DNA of 64,000 nt from DATGZH01 sp035297265 (lineage in GTDB: Bacteria > Actinomycetota > Acidimicrobiia > Acidimicrobiales > RAAP-2), in the NCBI GenBank assembly GCA_035297265.1, contig DATGZH010000019.1:1-64000 (forward strand). Direction: 5' to 3'. The notes beneath the pieces are model-generated. The model ran no database searches. It was not told where the DNA came from and worked only from the letters and a program-made list of their open reading frames with translations. The stretch's first letter is position 1, and each line of letters opens with the position of its first letter. A program made the translations under genes and the position numbers. Below, piece after piece: positions 8,264 through 16,577 of the stretch.

Positions 8264-8306
8264 CTCGCGGGCCTCAACCTTCTGGTCACAGATCCCCCGC
8301 TGCAGG

Positions 8307-8792
8307 TCAATCCTCCCACTCCCGGCCCGGCAGTCGCACCTTGATCTCCTGGAGCAGCCAGGCGTTGCCGTCGGGGTCGCTGAACGAGGCGTACGTCTGG
8401 TAGGAGCGACCCTCCGGGTCCGGACCCGCCACCGGGCCACCGGCCAAGTGGAACAACTCGCTGATCTCAACTCCACGGCCGATGAGATCCGCACGAGCCG
8501 CGTCGATGTCGGAGACGACCAGCAGCAGACGCTGAGCCGAGCCAGGCTCGGCCGTGGTCAGACCCTTCCCGAACGCGATCGAGCACGAAGAGCGCGGCGG
8601 CGTAACCTGGACCACCCTGAAGGTATCTCCCGCCACGATGTCGGCGTCCAGGCGCCATCCCAGGCTCTGGTAGAACCGCTTAGCCCGATCGACATCAGAG
8701 ACGGGCAGGGTCACCACCTCCAGCTGCATGTCGATGGCCCCCACCTCCGGGGTCTCGCTCGACGTCTCTGCGGTCACGCCACTGCTGCTCAT
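8307..8792 (-). CDS. VOC-family protein (glyoxalase/bleomycin-resistance fold)
   Basis: 161 residues. The ATG at 8792 is preferred because GGAGG lies 5 bases upstream; an in-frame ATG at 8804 overlaps that site. The sequence shows the paired beta-alpha-beta-beta-beta modules: QLEVVTLPVSDVDRAKRFYQ, SLGWRLDADI, then LLLVVSDIDAARADLIGRG and YASFSDPDGNAWLLQEI. The D-G-N turn before the last strand is typical. No metal ligand set is certain and the substrate is unknown. A near-identical C-terminal fragment exists at 3928-4212, so this family was duplicated locally. Confidence 0.88.
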   Translation of the reverse strand: MSSSGVTAETSSETPEVGAIDMQLEVVTLPVSDVDRAKRFYQSLGWRLDADIVAGDTFRVVQVTPPRSSCSIAFGKGLTTAEPGSAQRLLLVVSDIDAARADLIGRGVEISELFHLAGGPVAGPDPEGRSYQTYASFSDPDGNAWLLQEIKVRLPGREWED

Positions 8793-9262
8793 CTTGACCT
8801 CCATCCGACGGACTCATGGCGAGAGCAGTTTTCCATTTCGAGGTCCCGTCGCGCCCGTCCACATCTCTCTGGGTCGTGCCCCCTGGTCGGACCAACCCAT
8901 CGACGTGTTCTCCACGCTCGCAGTCCTCGAGCTACGACTCTGAACCAACTGCGGCACTCTGGACACCGCCAATACCCGCCAGGCCGGGACAAGAGACACC
9001 AAGCGAAGGACCCCTGACCGGATGCGTCCCGGTGCGTCCTTATCGGCCCGTCCAAACCCCTCCGCCGTGCCCACTCATACCGGCCAACGACTCCCACCGC
9101 ACTGCCGGCCTACCCGCAATACGACTTTCCATTTTGGTTCTGAATTCACAGAAATCGGGCGACGAGGGCGCCTGCGCCGGGGCGCCACCGGCCCCGTCTT
9201 CCTCGGGTGTAACCAGCGCTGGTTGCTCTCGTCTTAGAGAAGGACCGACCCGAGGAGGCACG
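8793..9262. other. intergenic region between divergent genes
   Basis: About 470 bp separate the minus-strand VOC gene from the plus-strand small-protein gene. Apart from the palindrome at 9211-9224 and the GAGGAGG ribosome site before 9263, no gene is supported; open frames here are arginine/proline-rich antisense. Confidence 0.5.
9211..9224. promoter_or_regulatory. 14-bp perfect palindrome upstream of the small-protein gene
   Basis: AACCAGCGCTGGTT is its own reverse complement and lies 38 bp before the ATG at 9263. The position fits an operator or a leader-RNA hairpin; no regulator gene is adjacent. Confidence 0.45.
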
Positions 9263-9589
9263 ATGAGCAGGCAGGGAGTGGAAGAAGCGGTTGAGCAGCT
9301 GTGGGTCGACGAGCCGCTGGCGCGAGCGGTGGCCGCCGACGGGGTGGAGGCATTGGGCTCCTTCGATCTCACCGACGACGAGAAGGCGGGGCTGGTGACC
9401 GCCTTGCGTTTGGACATTCAGGAATCCCTCGGTGACGTCAGCGGGTTCGCCCTGGACGCGATGGCCGTTGGTACCGTGAACCTGGGCAACGTCACCACTT
9501 TCGGTCGCACGTTTGGAGGACCGAACCTCGGCACGGCCGGGCACGAGAAATGGATTGAGTTCACCAGTCCGGGAACGAACGAGTTCTAA
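9263..9589 (+). CDS. 108-residue LigA/Nif11-leader-like small protein (possible modified-peptide precursor)
   Basis: The ATG at 9263 follows GAGGAGG at ideal spacing. The first ~60 residues are helical and match the general pattern of LigA-like or Nif11-like leader domains: VEEAVEQLWVDEPLARAVAA, then ALGSFDLTDDEKAGLVTALR. The C-terminal ~48 residues change character to Gly/Thr/Asn-rich with no charged runs (MAVGTVNLGNVTTFGRTFGG, PNLGTAGHEKW, ending TSPGTNEF). This leader-plus-polar-tail shape resembles precursors of modified peptides, but there is no Cys and no obvious GG cleavage site. A glycosyltransferase-like gene starts 16 bp downstream. The function is inferred. Confidence 0.55.
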   Translation: MSRQGVEEAVEQLWVDEPLARAVAADGVEALGSFDLTDDEKAGLVTALRLDIQESLGDVSGFALDAMAVGTVNLGNVTTFGRTFGGPNLGTAGHEKWIEFTSPGTNEF

Positions 9590-9605
9590 GCAGAACTAAG
9601 CAGAG

Positions 9606-10547
9606 GTGCGGCTTCGCATCCTGGACGCCGGAGCCGACCAGTTTCCTGAGTGGTGGACGGCAGCGGCTATTCGATCGGGTTTCAACGTCGTGTCGACACG
9701 ACCGGACGCGGTGGTCCTGCCGATGCCGCTGCATACGTGGACCAGCGGTGATTTCGAACGGGCGAGCGACTTCGCCGCCGCGGCCCGGGTCCCCACCGTC
9801 GTGTATGACCCCTTTGACAGCTGGGACGACCCATCGAGGGGCTGGCGTGGTGACCAGAGCTGGACGGCGGACGTCCAGCACTACGTCCTTCGGGCGACGA
9901 TCGTCGCCGGGCCCCAGCTCCCGGCGGAGGGGGGCCCAGCGCATCCCGTCCCGCTCCCCTATCCGCCGGTGGTCCGCCGCGTTCCCGCGCCGCCTGACCT
10001 TGGCTCCTCGACCGTCGATGTCCACTTTGCCGGTGTCTTCCGCGACGAGGGCTGGGCAGCGCCACCCCATGACACCCGAAACCGTCACTACCGGGGTCAT
10101 CTCGTGGCCACGCTCCAACGAGCCCTGCCCGACCACCGCCTCGCCATCCGTAACGTCGAATACCGGAGTGAGCCTCAGGAGGGACGCTCGCGGCTGCGCC
10201 GGCAATACGTCGCTGAATTGGACCGATCCACCATGGTCCTCGCCCCTGCAGGCTTCGGCTATTTGACGTTCCGGCACTCGGATGCGTGGGCGCGCGGTCG
10301 CGTGCTGCTGTCCGAACCTGTGCAGCGCCACATCGCAGTCCCCGAGCCGCAGCGGTGGCAGTCAGGAGAGGTCGCGGTGCTGTACGACCCTCTACGTGAC
10401 GACATTGCCGATGTAGTGGCTAAGAGCCTCAAATGCCGGAAGGGCCTGGCCGACATCGCTCGTGCCGGCTGGGAATACGGACGCCGATGGACCGCTCCGG
10501 AGGCGCAGGTCGCCGCGCTGGTGCACGCCATCAGCGAGCACGGCTGA
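9606..10547 (+). CDS. glycosyltransferase-like protein (GT1/CgeB-type C-terminal domain)
   Basis: 313 residues from a GTG 16 bp after the preceding stop, so probably co-transcribed. The second half has the donor-binding pattern of CgeB/GT1-like glycosyltransferases: a strand with VDVHFAGVFRDEGW, then STMVLAPAGFGYLTFRHSDA, ARGRVLLSEP and a closing helix. The N-terminal half (FPEWWTAAAIRSGFNVVSTR, DAVVLPMP) is a plausible second Rossmann-like domain. No membrane segment is seen. Donor and acceptor are unknown; the adjacent small protein is a candidate acceptor. It ends 8 bp from the convergent methyltransferase. Confidence 0.55.
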   Translation: MRLRILDAGADQFPEWWTAAAIRSGFNVVSTRPDAVVLPMPLHTWTSGDFERASDFAAAARVPTVVYDPFDSWDDPSRGWRGDQSWTADVQHYVLRATIVAGPQLPAEGGPAHPVPLPYPPVVRRVPAPPDLGSSTVDVHFAGVFRDEGWAAPPHDTRNRHYRGHLVATLQRALPDHRLAIRNVEYRSEPQEGRSRLRRQYVAELDRSTMVLAPAGFGYLTFRHSDAWARGRVLLSEPVQRHIAVPEPQRWQSGEVAVLYDPLRDDIADVVAKSLKCRKGLADIARAGWEYGRRWTAPEAQVAALVHAISEHG

Positions 10548-10554
10548 GCGTTGC

Positions 10555-11538
10555 TCAGTCGTGGCGTTCGACGACCACGTCGACAAGGTGGATCTCGGTC
10601 GGACCACCGGGCGCGGCGAACCGTTCGGTGAGAGTGTCCGACAGCTCGGGCGGTCCCACGGGACGGATGTCGGCGACGAACCCTTCGGCCACGAGCCCAG
10701 CCGCGACCTTCTCCAGCGGCCGGGACGACTCGAAGCGAGGGTCGATGCACTGCACGATCGCCGTTCCCCCGCTGGCCAACAGCGACGCCGCGCCGTGAAT
10801 GAAACGGGTAGGGAGCTCGAGCCCGTCGACCCCTCCGTCGGCCCAGATTCGCCGATCGGCTCCCGTCGTGATCGATCTCGAAGGAACCCATGGAGCATTG
10901 GCCACCACCAGGTCGGCGCAACCAGGTCGAAGGGCCGAAGCGACGTCACAGGCGCACGCGGCCATCCTCCCCTCGAATCCCGCGTTCAGGCGAAACGTCA
11001 GCGCGGCGAGGGCGGCAACGGAAGGTAAGAGATCGACACCAATGGTGAGCTCATAGCGTGGCGCCAGGGCGACAGCGATGTACCCCGTGCCCGTGCCCAG
11101 GTCCACCGCCACCCGCCCGCCTTTGGCATACGACCACGCTCGCTCCAAGAGCCACTGTGAATCGGGCCCGAGGTAGACATAGGCGGCGTCCTCCCGGTCC
11201 TGCAGCGGGACGACGGTCAGCATCGTCCCGCCGGCCAGGACGACGAACAATGGCTCGACCGTCTCCGGCAAGAGCGCCACTGCTCCCGCCGCGGCGAGCG
11301 CGTCGAGCCCGTCGTCGCCCACCGCCTCGGCTACCCCGTCTCGTGCAGCTGGATTGCCGCTCGCCAGTACCTCGATCGCCGACGCCGCTTCGTCGAGCGA
11401 GCGGCCGCTGCGATAGTGCAGCTCGCGCAGACGAGCACCCAGGCCTTCGAAGGCGGCCACGGCGGCCGGAATGGCCAAGGTGCGTCGGGCGTCGAAGCCC
11501 GTGCGTCCTGGCGGGGGGCTTGCCGGGTTCTCGATCAA
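10555..11538 (-). CDS. class I SAM-dependent methyltransferase, PrmC/HemK-like
   Basis: 327 residues. The SAM-binding motif I is VAVDLGTGTGYIAVAL, followed by the acidic strand end TIGVDLLPS and the PrmC-like catalytic loop position LVVANAPWVPS (NPPY replaced by NAPW). The N-terminal ~110 residues form a helical domain, and a long loop (RIWADGGVDGLELPTR) resembles RIYSGGEDGLEV in N5-glutamine methyltransferases. The altered NPPY makes the substrate uncertain. The start (TTG at 11538) is weak. It lies 54 bp after the diiron gene on the same strand, a likely operon. Confidence 0.8.
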   Translation of the reverse strand: MIENPASPPPGRTGFDARRTLAIPAAVAAFEGLGARLRELHYRSGRSLDEAASAIEVLASGNPAARDGVAEAVGDDGLDALAAAGAVALLPETVEPLFVVLAGGTMLTVVPLQDREDAAYVYLGPDSQWLLERAWSYAKGGRVAVDLGTGTGYIAVALAPRYELTIGVDLLPSVAALAALTFRLNAGFEGRMAACACDVASALRPGCADLVVANAPWVPSRSITTGADRRIWADGGVDGLELPTRFIHGAASLLASGGTAIVQCIDPRFESSRPLEKVAAGLVAEGFVADIRPVGPPELSDTLTERFAAPGGPTEIHLVDVVVERHD

Positions 11539-11592
11539 CGCTGCCCAGTCGCGCGCAGTGGTCCCGAGGAGGTCCAGGCTTGTGCCAGCCCC

Positions 11593-12693
11593 CTATCGAG
11601 CGGCGGCGCGATCCTTCGCCACCTCGTCGTACTCCTCGTAGTCCGAGCCCGTGTCATCGGCGAACTCGAAATCGAGGAGGCCCGCCTCGCCCCACTTTTC
11701 GCGCAGTCGGCCCCTTTTCTCGTCGAGGAGGCCGAGCTTACGAACATTGGGCACGAGCTTTGCGAAAAACCCATGTTGGAATGTCGTCAGAAGGTCGACC
11801 TTCGACTTCTGGGCTGACTCCCTCATGAACGGGAGCACCTCTTCCACGGTGACGCCCATCCGCTCCCAGATCTCCGGCGTCGTGGAACGAGCTCTGCTTC
11901 TCAGTGTCGCGTCGAGTAGGAATTCCTCACGATCTCGAAGCTCGGCTTCATCAAGTTGGCGGTAGTACTCGCCCAGGCTGAGTACTCCGAAGGCCACGTG
12001 ACGTGCTTCATCCGACATAACGTAGCGAAGCAGTTTCTTGAGCAGCGGCTCATTCGTTGCTCGGAGCATGCTGCCGAACGCGGCAAGCGCCAGGGATTCG
12101 ATCACGATCTGCATGCCCAGATACGCGATGTCCCAACGGCTGTCGCTGATCAGTGCATCGATCTGTTCCTCCAAATATGGACTCATGGGATACGCCTCGC
12201 CCAGTTTCGTATGCAGGTACTTGGCGAAGACCTCGGTGTGGCGTGCCTCGTCCATCGTCTGCGTGGCTGCGTAGTACTTGGCATCGATCCACGGCACGGT
12301 CTCGACGATCTTGGCGGCAACCAGCATGGCGCCCTGTTCGCCGTGCATGAATTGGCTGAGGGAGGCCGTCAGGGACTCGATCCCGAGTTGCAGGAACTCC
12401 TTCTCCCCCCAATTCGCAATGGGCGATCCCGGCAACTCAGCCGCACCTCGCGCGAGTTGCACGATAAGACTCTGCTGAGGCGACGTCACCACCAACGCCT
12501 CGGGATCCACCTCGATCGACCAATCCAGGTCGATCACCGAGCTCCACTGCGAGCTCATCGCCTTGTTGTACAGCGTAACGAGTTGGTCTCGACTCCGTTC
12601 GTAGTCCCACAGGAAGATGCGCTGAGCGTTGTCGGTGATCAGCTTGATACTCGCGTCGACGACGTCTGGATCGGGCAGCTCTGTGGTCGTCAC
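11593..12693 (-). CDS. ferritin-like diiron protein (R2/AurF-like oxygenase family)
   Basis: 366 residues from a GTG preceded by GGGGAGG. Two EX29EXXH arrays supply a complete diiron site: E119 (MHGEQ), E149 and H152 (MDEARHTEVF), E199 (IVIESLA), E229 and H232 (SDEARHVAFG). This repeat is diagnostic of ferritin-like oxygenases and R2-type proteins. The tyrosyl-radical role of true R2 cannot be claimed. It is cytosolic and of unknown substrate; relatives are widespread in mycobacteria and other soil bacteria. Upstream is a small secreted protein, downstream a methyltransferase. Confidence 0.82.
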   Translation of the reverse strand: MTTTELPDPDVVDASIKLITDNAQRIFLWDYERSRDQLVTLYNKAMSSQWSSVIDLDWSIEVDPEALVVTSPQQSLIVQLARGAAELPGSPIANWGEKEFLQLGIESLTASLSQFMHGEQGAMLVAAKIVETVPWIDAKYYAATQTMDEARHTEVFAKYLHTKLGEAYPMSPYLEEQIDALISDSRWDIAYLGMQIVIESLALAAFGSMLRATNEPLLKKLLRYVMSDEARHVAFGVLSLGEYYRQLDEAELRDREEFLLDATLRSRARSTTPEIWERMGVTVEEVLPFMRESAQKSKVDLLTTFQHGFFAKLVPNVRKLGLLDEKRGRLREKWGEAGLLDFEFADDTGSDYEEYDEVAKDRAAAR

Positions 12694-12791
12694 GGTTGAG
12701 ACCTCCCCTTCGTAGCTCTACTTCTGGCGTGCTGGATCACCGAAACTGTCGACGACCCTGGTGACGAGGGTGTCCTCGCCCTCCGGAGGTG

Positions 12792-13193
12792 TTAGCACTG
12801 CTGACCAGGCACCAACTCTCCGGCACTAGGTCCGCCCGTGTACGTAAACGTTCCGAGGTACGCCTGCTGGGCGGCGTTCCATTGGCCGCTGAAGACCACG
12901 TGGAGCGTGGAGTAGAAGCCGGTCTTCCACGTCATCTTGATGGTTCCGCGCCCGCCAGTGTACTTCCCAGAGTCGTTTCCCCCAGTACCACCACCACCAA
13001 TCCATGCATGACCTGTGCCAAAGGTGATGTCATCACAGCTGTTCGTGGGCAATTCTAAGACGGTCCAACTGCCGCCAGGCTTGATGCGCGCCGCGGAGGC
13101 ACTCGGTATTGCCACAACACCTACCAATGCGAATGCCATAAAGGTCCCGACGACGATCTGTCCTACTCGTCTCGTCTTGGTCACGCGCCGCAT
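12792..13193 (-). CDS. small secreted protein, unrecognised
   Basis: 133 residues. The ATG at 13193 follows AAGGAG. Residues 1-35 are a Sec signal peptide: basic start TKTRRVGQ, hydrophobic VVGTFMAFALVGVVAIP, cleavage after SASA. The mature part is rich in Gly, Thr and aromatic residues (GHAWIGGGGTGGNDSGKYTG, WKTGFYSTLHVVFSG) and has only two cysteines, NSC and the penultimate-end QQC, which could form one disulphide. It looks like a small extracellular beta protein. It is not recognised as any named family. It is transcribed toward the diiron gene, 98 bp away. Confidence 0.65.
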   Translation of the reverse strand: MRRVTKTRRVGQIVVGTFMAFALVGVVAIPSASAARIKPGGSWTVLELPTNSCDDITFGTGHAWIGGGGTGGNDSGKYTGGRGTIKMTWKTGFYSTLHVVFSGQWNAAQQAYLGTFTYTGGPSAGELVPGQQC

Positions 13194-13256
13194 CGGAGGC
13201 TCCTTCCCCTGTGAGTTGCCCTGCGCAGGCCGCCGAAATCGGGCGTCTCCACGCGC

Positions 13257-13330
13257 TCAGGAGTCTAGGTTCTTGCCGGAAGGCACGCATGCCCAGTTCG
13301 GGACCGCGACTGTAGGTCGCCTGATCAGTC
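13257..13330 (-). pseudogene. 3' tail of the IS3-interrupted repeat protein
   Basis: Left of the IS3 element a minus-strand frame reads LIRRPTVAVPNWACVPSGKN to TGA at 13257. Removing the 1388-bp element puts this in the same frame as the repeat-protein gene (the codon count from 16006 to 13259 minus the element is divisible by three), so it is the gene's displaced C-terminus. Confidence 0.6.
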
Positions 13331-13364
13331 TGAATCGCACCGGGTTTGATGGAGACCCCTCCAT
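13331..13364. repeat. left inverted repeat of IS3-family element
   Basis: TGAATCGCACCGGGTTTGAT then GGAGACCCCTCC; matches the right end at 14685-14718. Confidence 0.9.
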
Positions 13365-14344
13365 TATGCGCTGATCCCGTCGACGAGGGTCTCCTCGACG
13401 GCTATTTCTCCCCGGTGGTCGGTGCCACCGAAGTCTTTTGCGGGGCTCTCGGGCGAGCTGAGCGCCCCGGTTTCCCGGCTGTCGCGCCAGGAGGCCTCGA
13501 ACTCGGCCGGCGGGACGTCGCCGATGGGTTCGAGGATGCGCTGGTGGTTCCACCAGTGGACCCAGCTGAGGGTGGCGAGCTCGACGTCTTCGACCGTGCG
13601 CCACGGTCCCTCGTGCTCGTTGTAGATGAGCTCGCTCTTGTACAGGCCGTTGATCGACTCGGCCATGGCGTTGTCGTAGCTGTCGCCCTTGGAGCCGACC
13701 GAGGGGATCACGCCCGCCTCGGCCAGGCGTTCGGTGTAGCGGATGGACAGGTATTGCACGCCGCGGTCGGAATGGTGAACGAGGCCGCCCAGGTCGTCGT
13801 GGCTGCGGGTCCAGATGGCCATCTCCAAGGCGTCGAGGGCGAGGTCACTGCGCAAGGTGTTCGACACCCGCCAGCCCACGATGCGCCTCGAGAAGACGTC
13901 GAGCACGAAGGCGGTGTAGGCGAAGCCCGACCAGGTGGCCACATAGGTGATGTCGGCCACCCAGAGCTGGTTGGGCCCGGTGGCCCAGAAGCGCCGTTCG
14001 ACGAGGTCATCGGGGCGCTCGGTGGTCCTGGCCGGGATGGTCGTGCGTCGGGAGCGTCCGCGCACCCGCCCGCAGAGGCCCATCTGGCGCATGAGGCGCT
14101 CTATCCGGCACCGGGAGACCTCGACGCCCTCCCGGTTGAGCTCCTTCCAGACCTTGCGGGACCCGTAGACGAAGCGGTTGGCCTCATAGACCCGGGTGAT
14201 CTCGGGCCGGAGCTCCTCGTCCCGGCGCCGGCGGGCACAGGGCGGCCGGGTCTTGGCTGCGTAGTAGGTGGAGGGGGCGACCGCGAGGGTCTCGCAGATC
14301 GGCTCGACCCCGAAGGCCTCCTTGTGGGCGTCGATGTAGGCCAC
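13364..14344 (-). CDS. IS3-family transposase OrfB (DDE integrase)
   Basis: 326 residues. It contains the HTH_21-type N-terminal segment (YGSRKVWKELNREGVEVSRC) and an rve-type catalytic core: WVADITYVATW (first D), LVHHSDRGVQY (second D) and SYDNAMAESINGLYKSELI (catalytic E). The frame opens with GTG overlapping the OrfA stop (TAGTG). In IS3 elements the active product is an OrfAB fusion made by -1 frameshifting, with OrfB alone minor. All catalytic residues are present. Confidence 0.95.
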   Translation of the reverse strand: MAYIDAHKEAFGVEPICETLAVAPSTYYAAKTRPPCARRRRDEELRPEITRVYEANRFVYGSRKVWKELNREGVEVSRCRIERLMRQMGLCGRVRGRSRRTTIPARTTERPDDLVERRFWATGPNQLWVADITYVATWSGFAYTAFVLDVFSRRIVGWRVSNTLRSDLALDALEMAIWTRSHDDLGGLVHHSDRGVQYLSIRYTERLAEAGVIPSVGSKGDSYDNAMAESINGLYKSELIYNEHEGPWRTVEDVELATLSWVHWWNHQRILEPIGDVPPAEFEASWRDSRETGALSSPESPAKDFGGTDHRGEIAVEETLVDGISA

Positions 14345-14673
14345 TACTTCGGCTGTCGGCGGTCGAGCTCCGCCCCGAAGAAAGTCGCGGCCGACTTCAA
14401 GATCTCATTCGCCCGGCGCAGCTCGAAGTTCTCCCGCTCGAGCTGCTTCATCCGTTCCCGCTCCTCGGTGGTAAGCCCTGGGCGCTCGCCGGCGTCGATC
14501 TCCTGGCGCTTGAGCCAGTTGCGGATCGACTCGTGGTGGACTCCCAGCTGGCTGGCCACTTCGTGCAGCCCTCCGGTGTCGCGGCCCCGGGCCTGGCGCC
14601 ACTCGAGGACCATCCGGACGGCACGCTCCTTCAGTTCAGGTGGATACTTCTTGTGTGACGGCATGGACTCCAT
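14344..14673 (-). CDS. IS3-family transposase OrfA
   Basis: 109 residues. The helix-turn-helix is KKYPPELKERAVRMVLEWRQ, then VASQLGVHHESIRNWLKR; a leucine-zipper-like coiled coil follows (ERMKQLERENFELRRANEIL). It ends KSAATFFGAELDR. It binds the element ends and regulates OrfAB production. Confidence 0.95.
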   Translation of the reverse strand: MESMPSHKKYPPELKERAVRMVLEWRQARGRDTGGLHEVASQLGVHHESIRNWLKRQEIDAGERPGLTTEERERMKQLERENFELRRANEILKSAATFFGAELDRRQPK

Positions 14674-14684
14674 CCTCTCTCACA

Positions 14685-14718
14685 AGGTTGGAGTCTCCAC
14701 AAGACCCGGTGCGATTCA
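14685..14718. repeat. right inverted repeat of IS3-family element
   Basis: Reverse complement begins TGAATCGCACCGGGTCTTGT then GGAGACTCC; pairs with 13331-13364. Confidence 0.9.
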
Positions 14719-16006
14719 AGCTGCCGTCTTCGTTGAGGTTGGCGAACACAATCTGAACCGTAGCGAAGATCAGCGTGGTGCCTGGGTTGCCTGAGACCAC
14801 AACGTCCACCGTCGTGTCGCCTGGTGGCACCACAACCGATCCACTCCTCGTGAACGTAGCGATCCCATCCACGTGGAGAGCGGTGCCATCAGTGCTCGAG
14901 GCGAACACACCAACGCCGTTAGCGGAACGCCCAAACACGCCGTGGCCGCCTGGCGCTTCGCTGATGTCGATACCGGCGACGCCACTCTGACCCGCCTTGG
15001 ATGTTTGGCCTCGCACCCCGGTGCCGTCGATGCTCGTGCCTTGCACCCCAGTACTCTCGGTACTGATGCCTTGCACACCAGAGCTCTTGGTACTGGAGCC
15101 TTGTACACCATCCCCATCGATACTTGTACCGCTAACGCCAATGCCCTTGGTAGCAGAACCCTCCACGCCGTTGCTCTCGGTGCTCACGCCCTTTACGCCT
15201 GGACCGAGGGTCGAGCTCCCCTGAACCCCGATTCCGCCGGTCTTGGACTCGTCCTTGCCGATGACCCCGGATGCACCGTCAGCAGATGTCGTGGCCAAGA
15301 CCCCTGGGCCGCCCTGAGAGAGCCCGCGGATACCTGCGCCGGCGGTGGAATGCCCGTAGAGGCCGTGGCCGCCCGGCGCTTCGCTGATGTCGATGCCGGC
15401 GACGCCACTCTGGCCCGCCTTGGACGTCTGGCCTTGTACGCCGGTGCCGCCGGTGCTTGTGCCTTCCACGCCGTAGCTGTCAGTGCTGGTGCCCTGCACG
15501 CCTGGGCCATGAGTCGAGCTCCCCTGAACCCCCACGCCGCCGTTGTTCGACTCGTCCTTCCCGGCCACCCCGTACGCACCGTTGGCGAAGGTCGATCCGA
15601 CGACCCCGGCGCCTTCTTGCGAGGTCCCGTTGACACCGACACCCTGAGTGGAGGTCCCTTGGACGCCGCAGCCGCCCCCAGCACTGTTGTCGATGCCGTT
15701 CAGCCCGGCTTGATTGTCACCCGCGGTCTCGCCTCGTACTCCGGAGCCCTGCGTGGACTGCCCCAACACTCCGATGCCGTCGATCGAGGTGCCTGACACG
15801 CCTGTACCCGTCCAAGCGGACCCCGCGACTCCGGTGCCTCCCTCAGTGGACCCATCCACTCCGTTCTTGTTGGTGGAGAAACCCTTGACACCGTCACCGA
15901 ACGTTGATGTCCCAAGGACACCATTGCCGCCCGGCGCAGGTGTTGCGTCGTCGCCTTCGACAGCGCTCTGGCCGGGTTGAGACGTTTCGCCTGTGACGAG
16001 GCTCAT
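14719..16006 (-). pseudogene. glycine-rich octapeptide-repeat (beta-solenoid) protein, interrupted by IS3
   Basis: The ATG at 16006 (MSLVTGETSQPGQSAVEG) is preferred over a frame reaching 16627 because GAGAGGA precedes it and the repeats start there. About 40 short repeats of the form GVxGxSxx follow (GVSGTSIDGIGVLGQSTQGS is typical), the pattern of right-handed beta-helix or solenoid proteins. A ~28-residue block (QTSKAGQSGVAGIDISEAPG) occurs twice, showing internal duplication. The C-terminal cap (VVPPGDTTVDVVVSGNPGTT) precedes the IS3 insertion at codon 430. No signal peptide. Related actinobacterial repeat proteins are of unknown, possibly surface, role. Confidence 0.8.
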
Positions 16007-16577
16007 GCGTGTTGTCCTCTCGGGGTCGCATACTCCTGGCGAAGCTGCGGTTCCTTCGCTTCCGCCGGATAGATCGGTCGTATGGAGACGACCAATCCAT
16101 GAACATTTGGTCCTCTCTCGTGTTCTACCACCTCCATCGATTTGAAGGCGAGGGTGGCTGAACCGCCACCTTCGATTCGCCCCGGGGGTCTCCATCGCTG
16201 ACCCGGCGATCGCTCTGGAGCATCGACGACCTCGAAGTCTGGGGTTCTTACGATTTGGATGTCGTGCCGGCTTGGGGATTGGTGACCCGCTGGGCAGTGC
16301 CGGTGTCGACATATGTTGGGGCCCGAAGTGCCGTTCGGACGAGATAACTATCGCGAACACGGGCGTGGTCTGAGTACAAGACCCAGCTGAAGCTCTCAGA
16401 CTGTCGACCGGCAGGCGATGATTACCTCCCTCGATGACCTGGGCCGTGAGCGAATGGAAGCGGCGGCGAGCTGACTGCACGCCTCGTTCGCAATGTCGAA
16501 TTGGTCCGAAGATTGGATAGACCTTGAATTGCGGGTGGTCAACGCCGCCAGTGCGACCAAGGCAAGGAGGGCTGCAA
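16007..16577. other. intergenic region between divergent genes
   Basis: About 570 bp with no supported gene. A small hairpin (GGTGGC, loop, GCCACC) lies near 16157-16174. The promoter of the repeat protein (minus) and of the plus-strand gene at 16578 must lie here. The AAGGAGG at 16564-16570 is the latter's ribosome site. Confidence 0.4.

Larger units (their letters stand above)
13331..14718 (-). mobile_element. IS3-family insertion sequence, 1388 bp
   Basis: The ends are inverted repeats beginning TGAATCGCACCGGGT on both sides (left from 13331, right reading back from 14718), with the TG...CA termini usual for IS3. Two overlapping frames encode OrfA and OrfB. No perfect 3-4 bp target duplication is visible (flanks gtc and agc). 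It interrupts the repeat-protein gene on the same strand. Both frames are intact, so it may still be active. Confidence 0.95.

Noticed and set aside
9611..10547. Possible bacteriophage or secretion gene at 9606
   Set aside because: The C-terminal GT-like motif and lack of membrane or phage features favour a glycosyltransferase.
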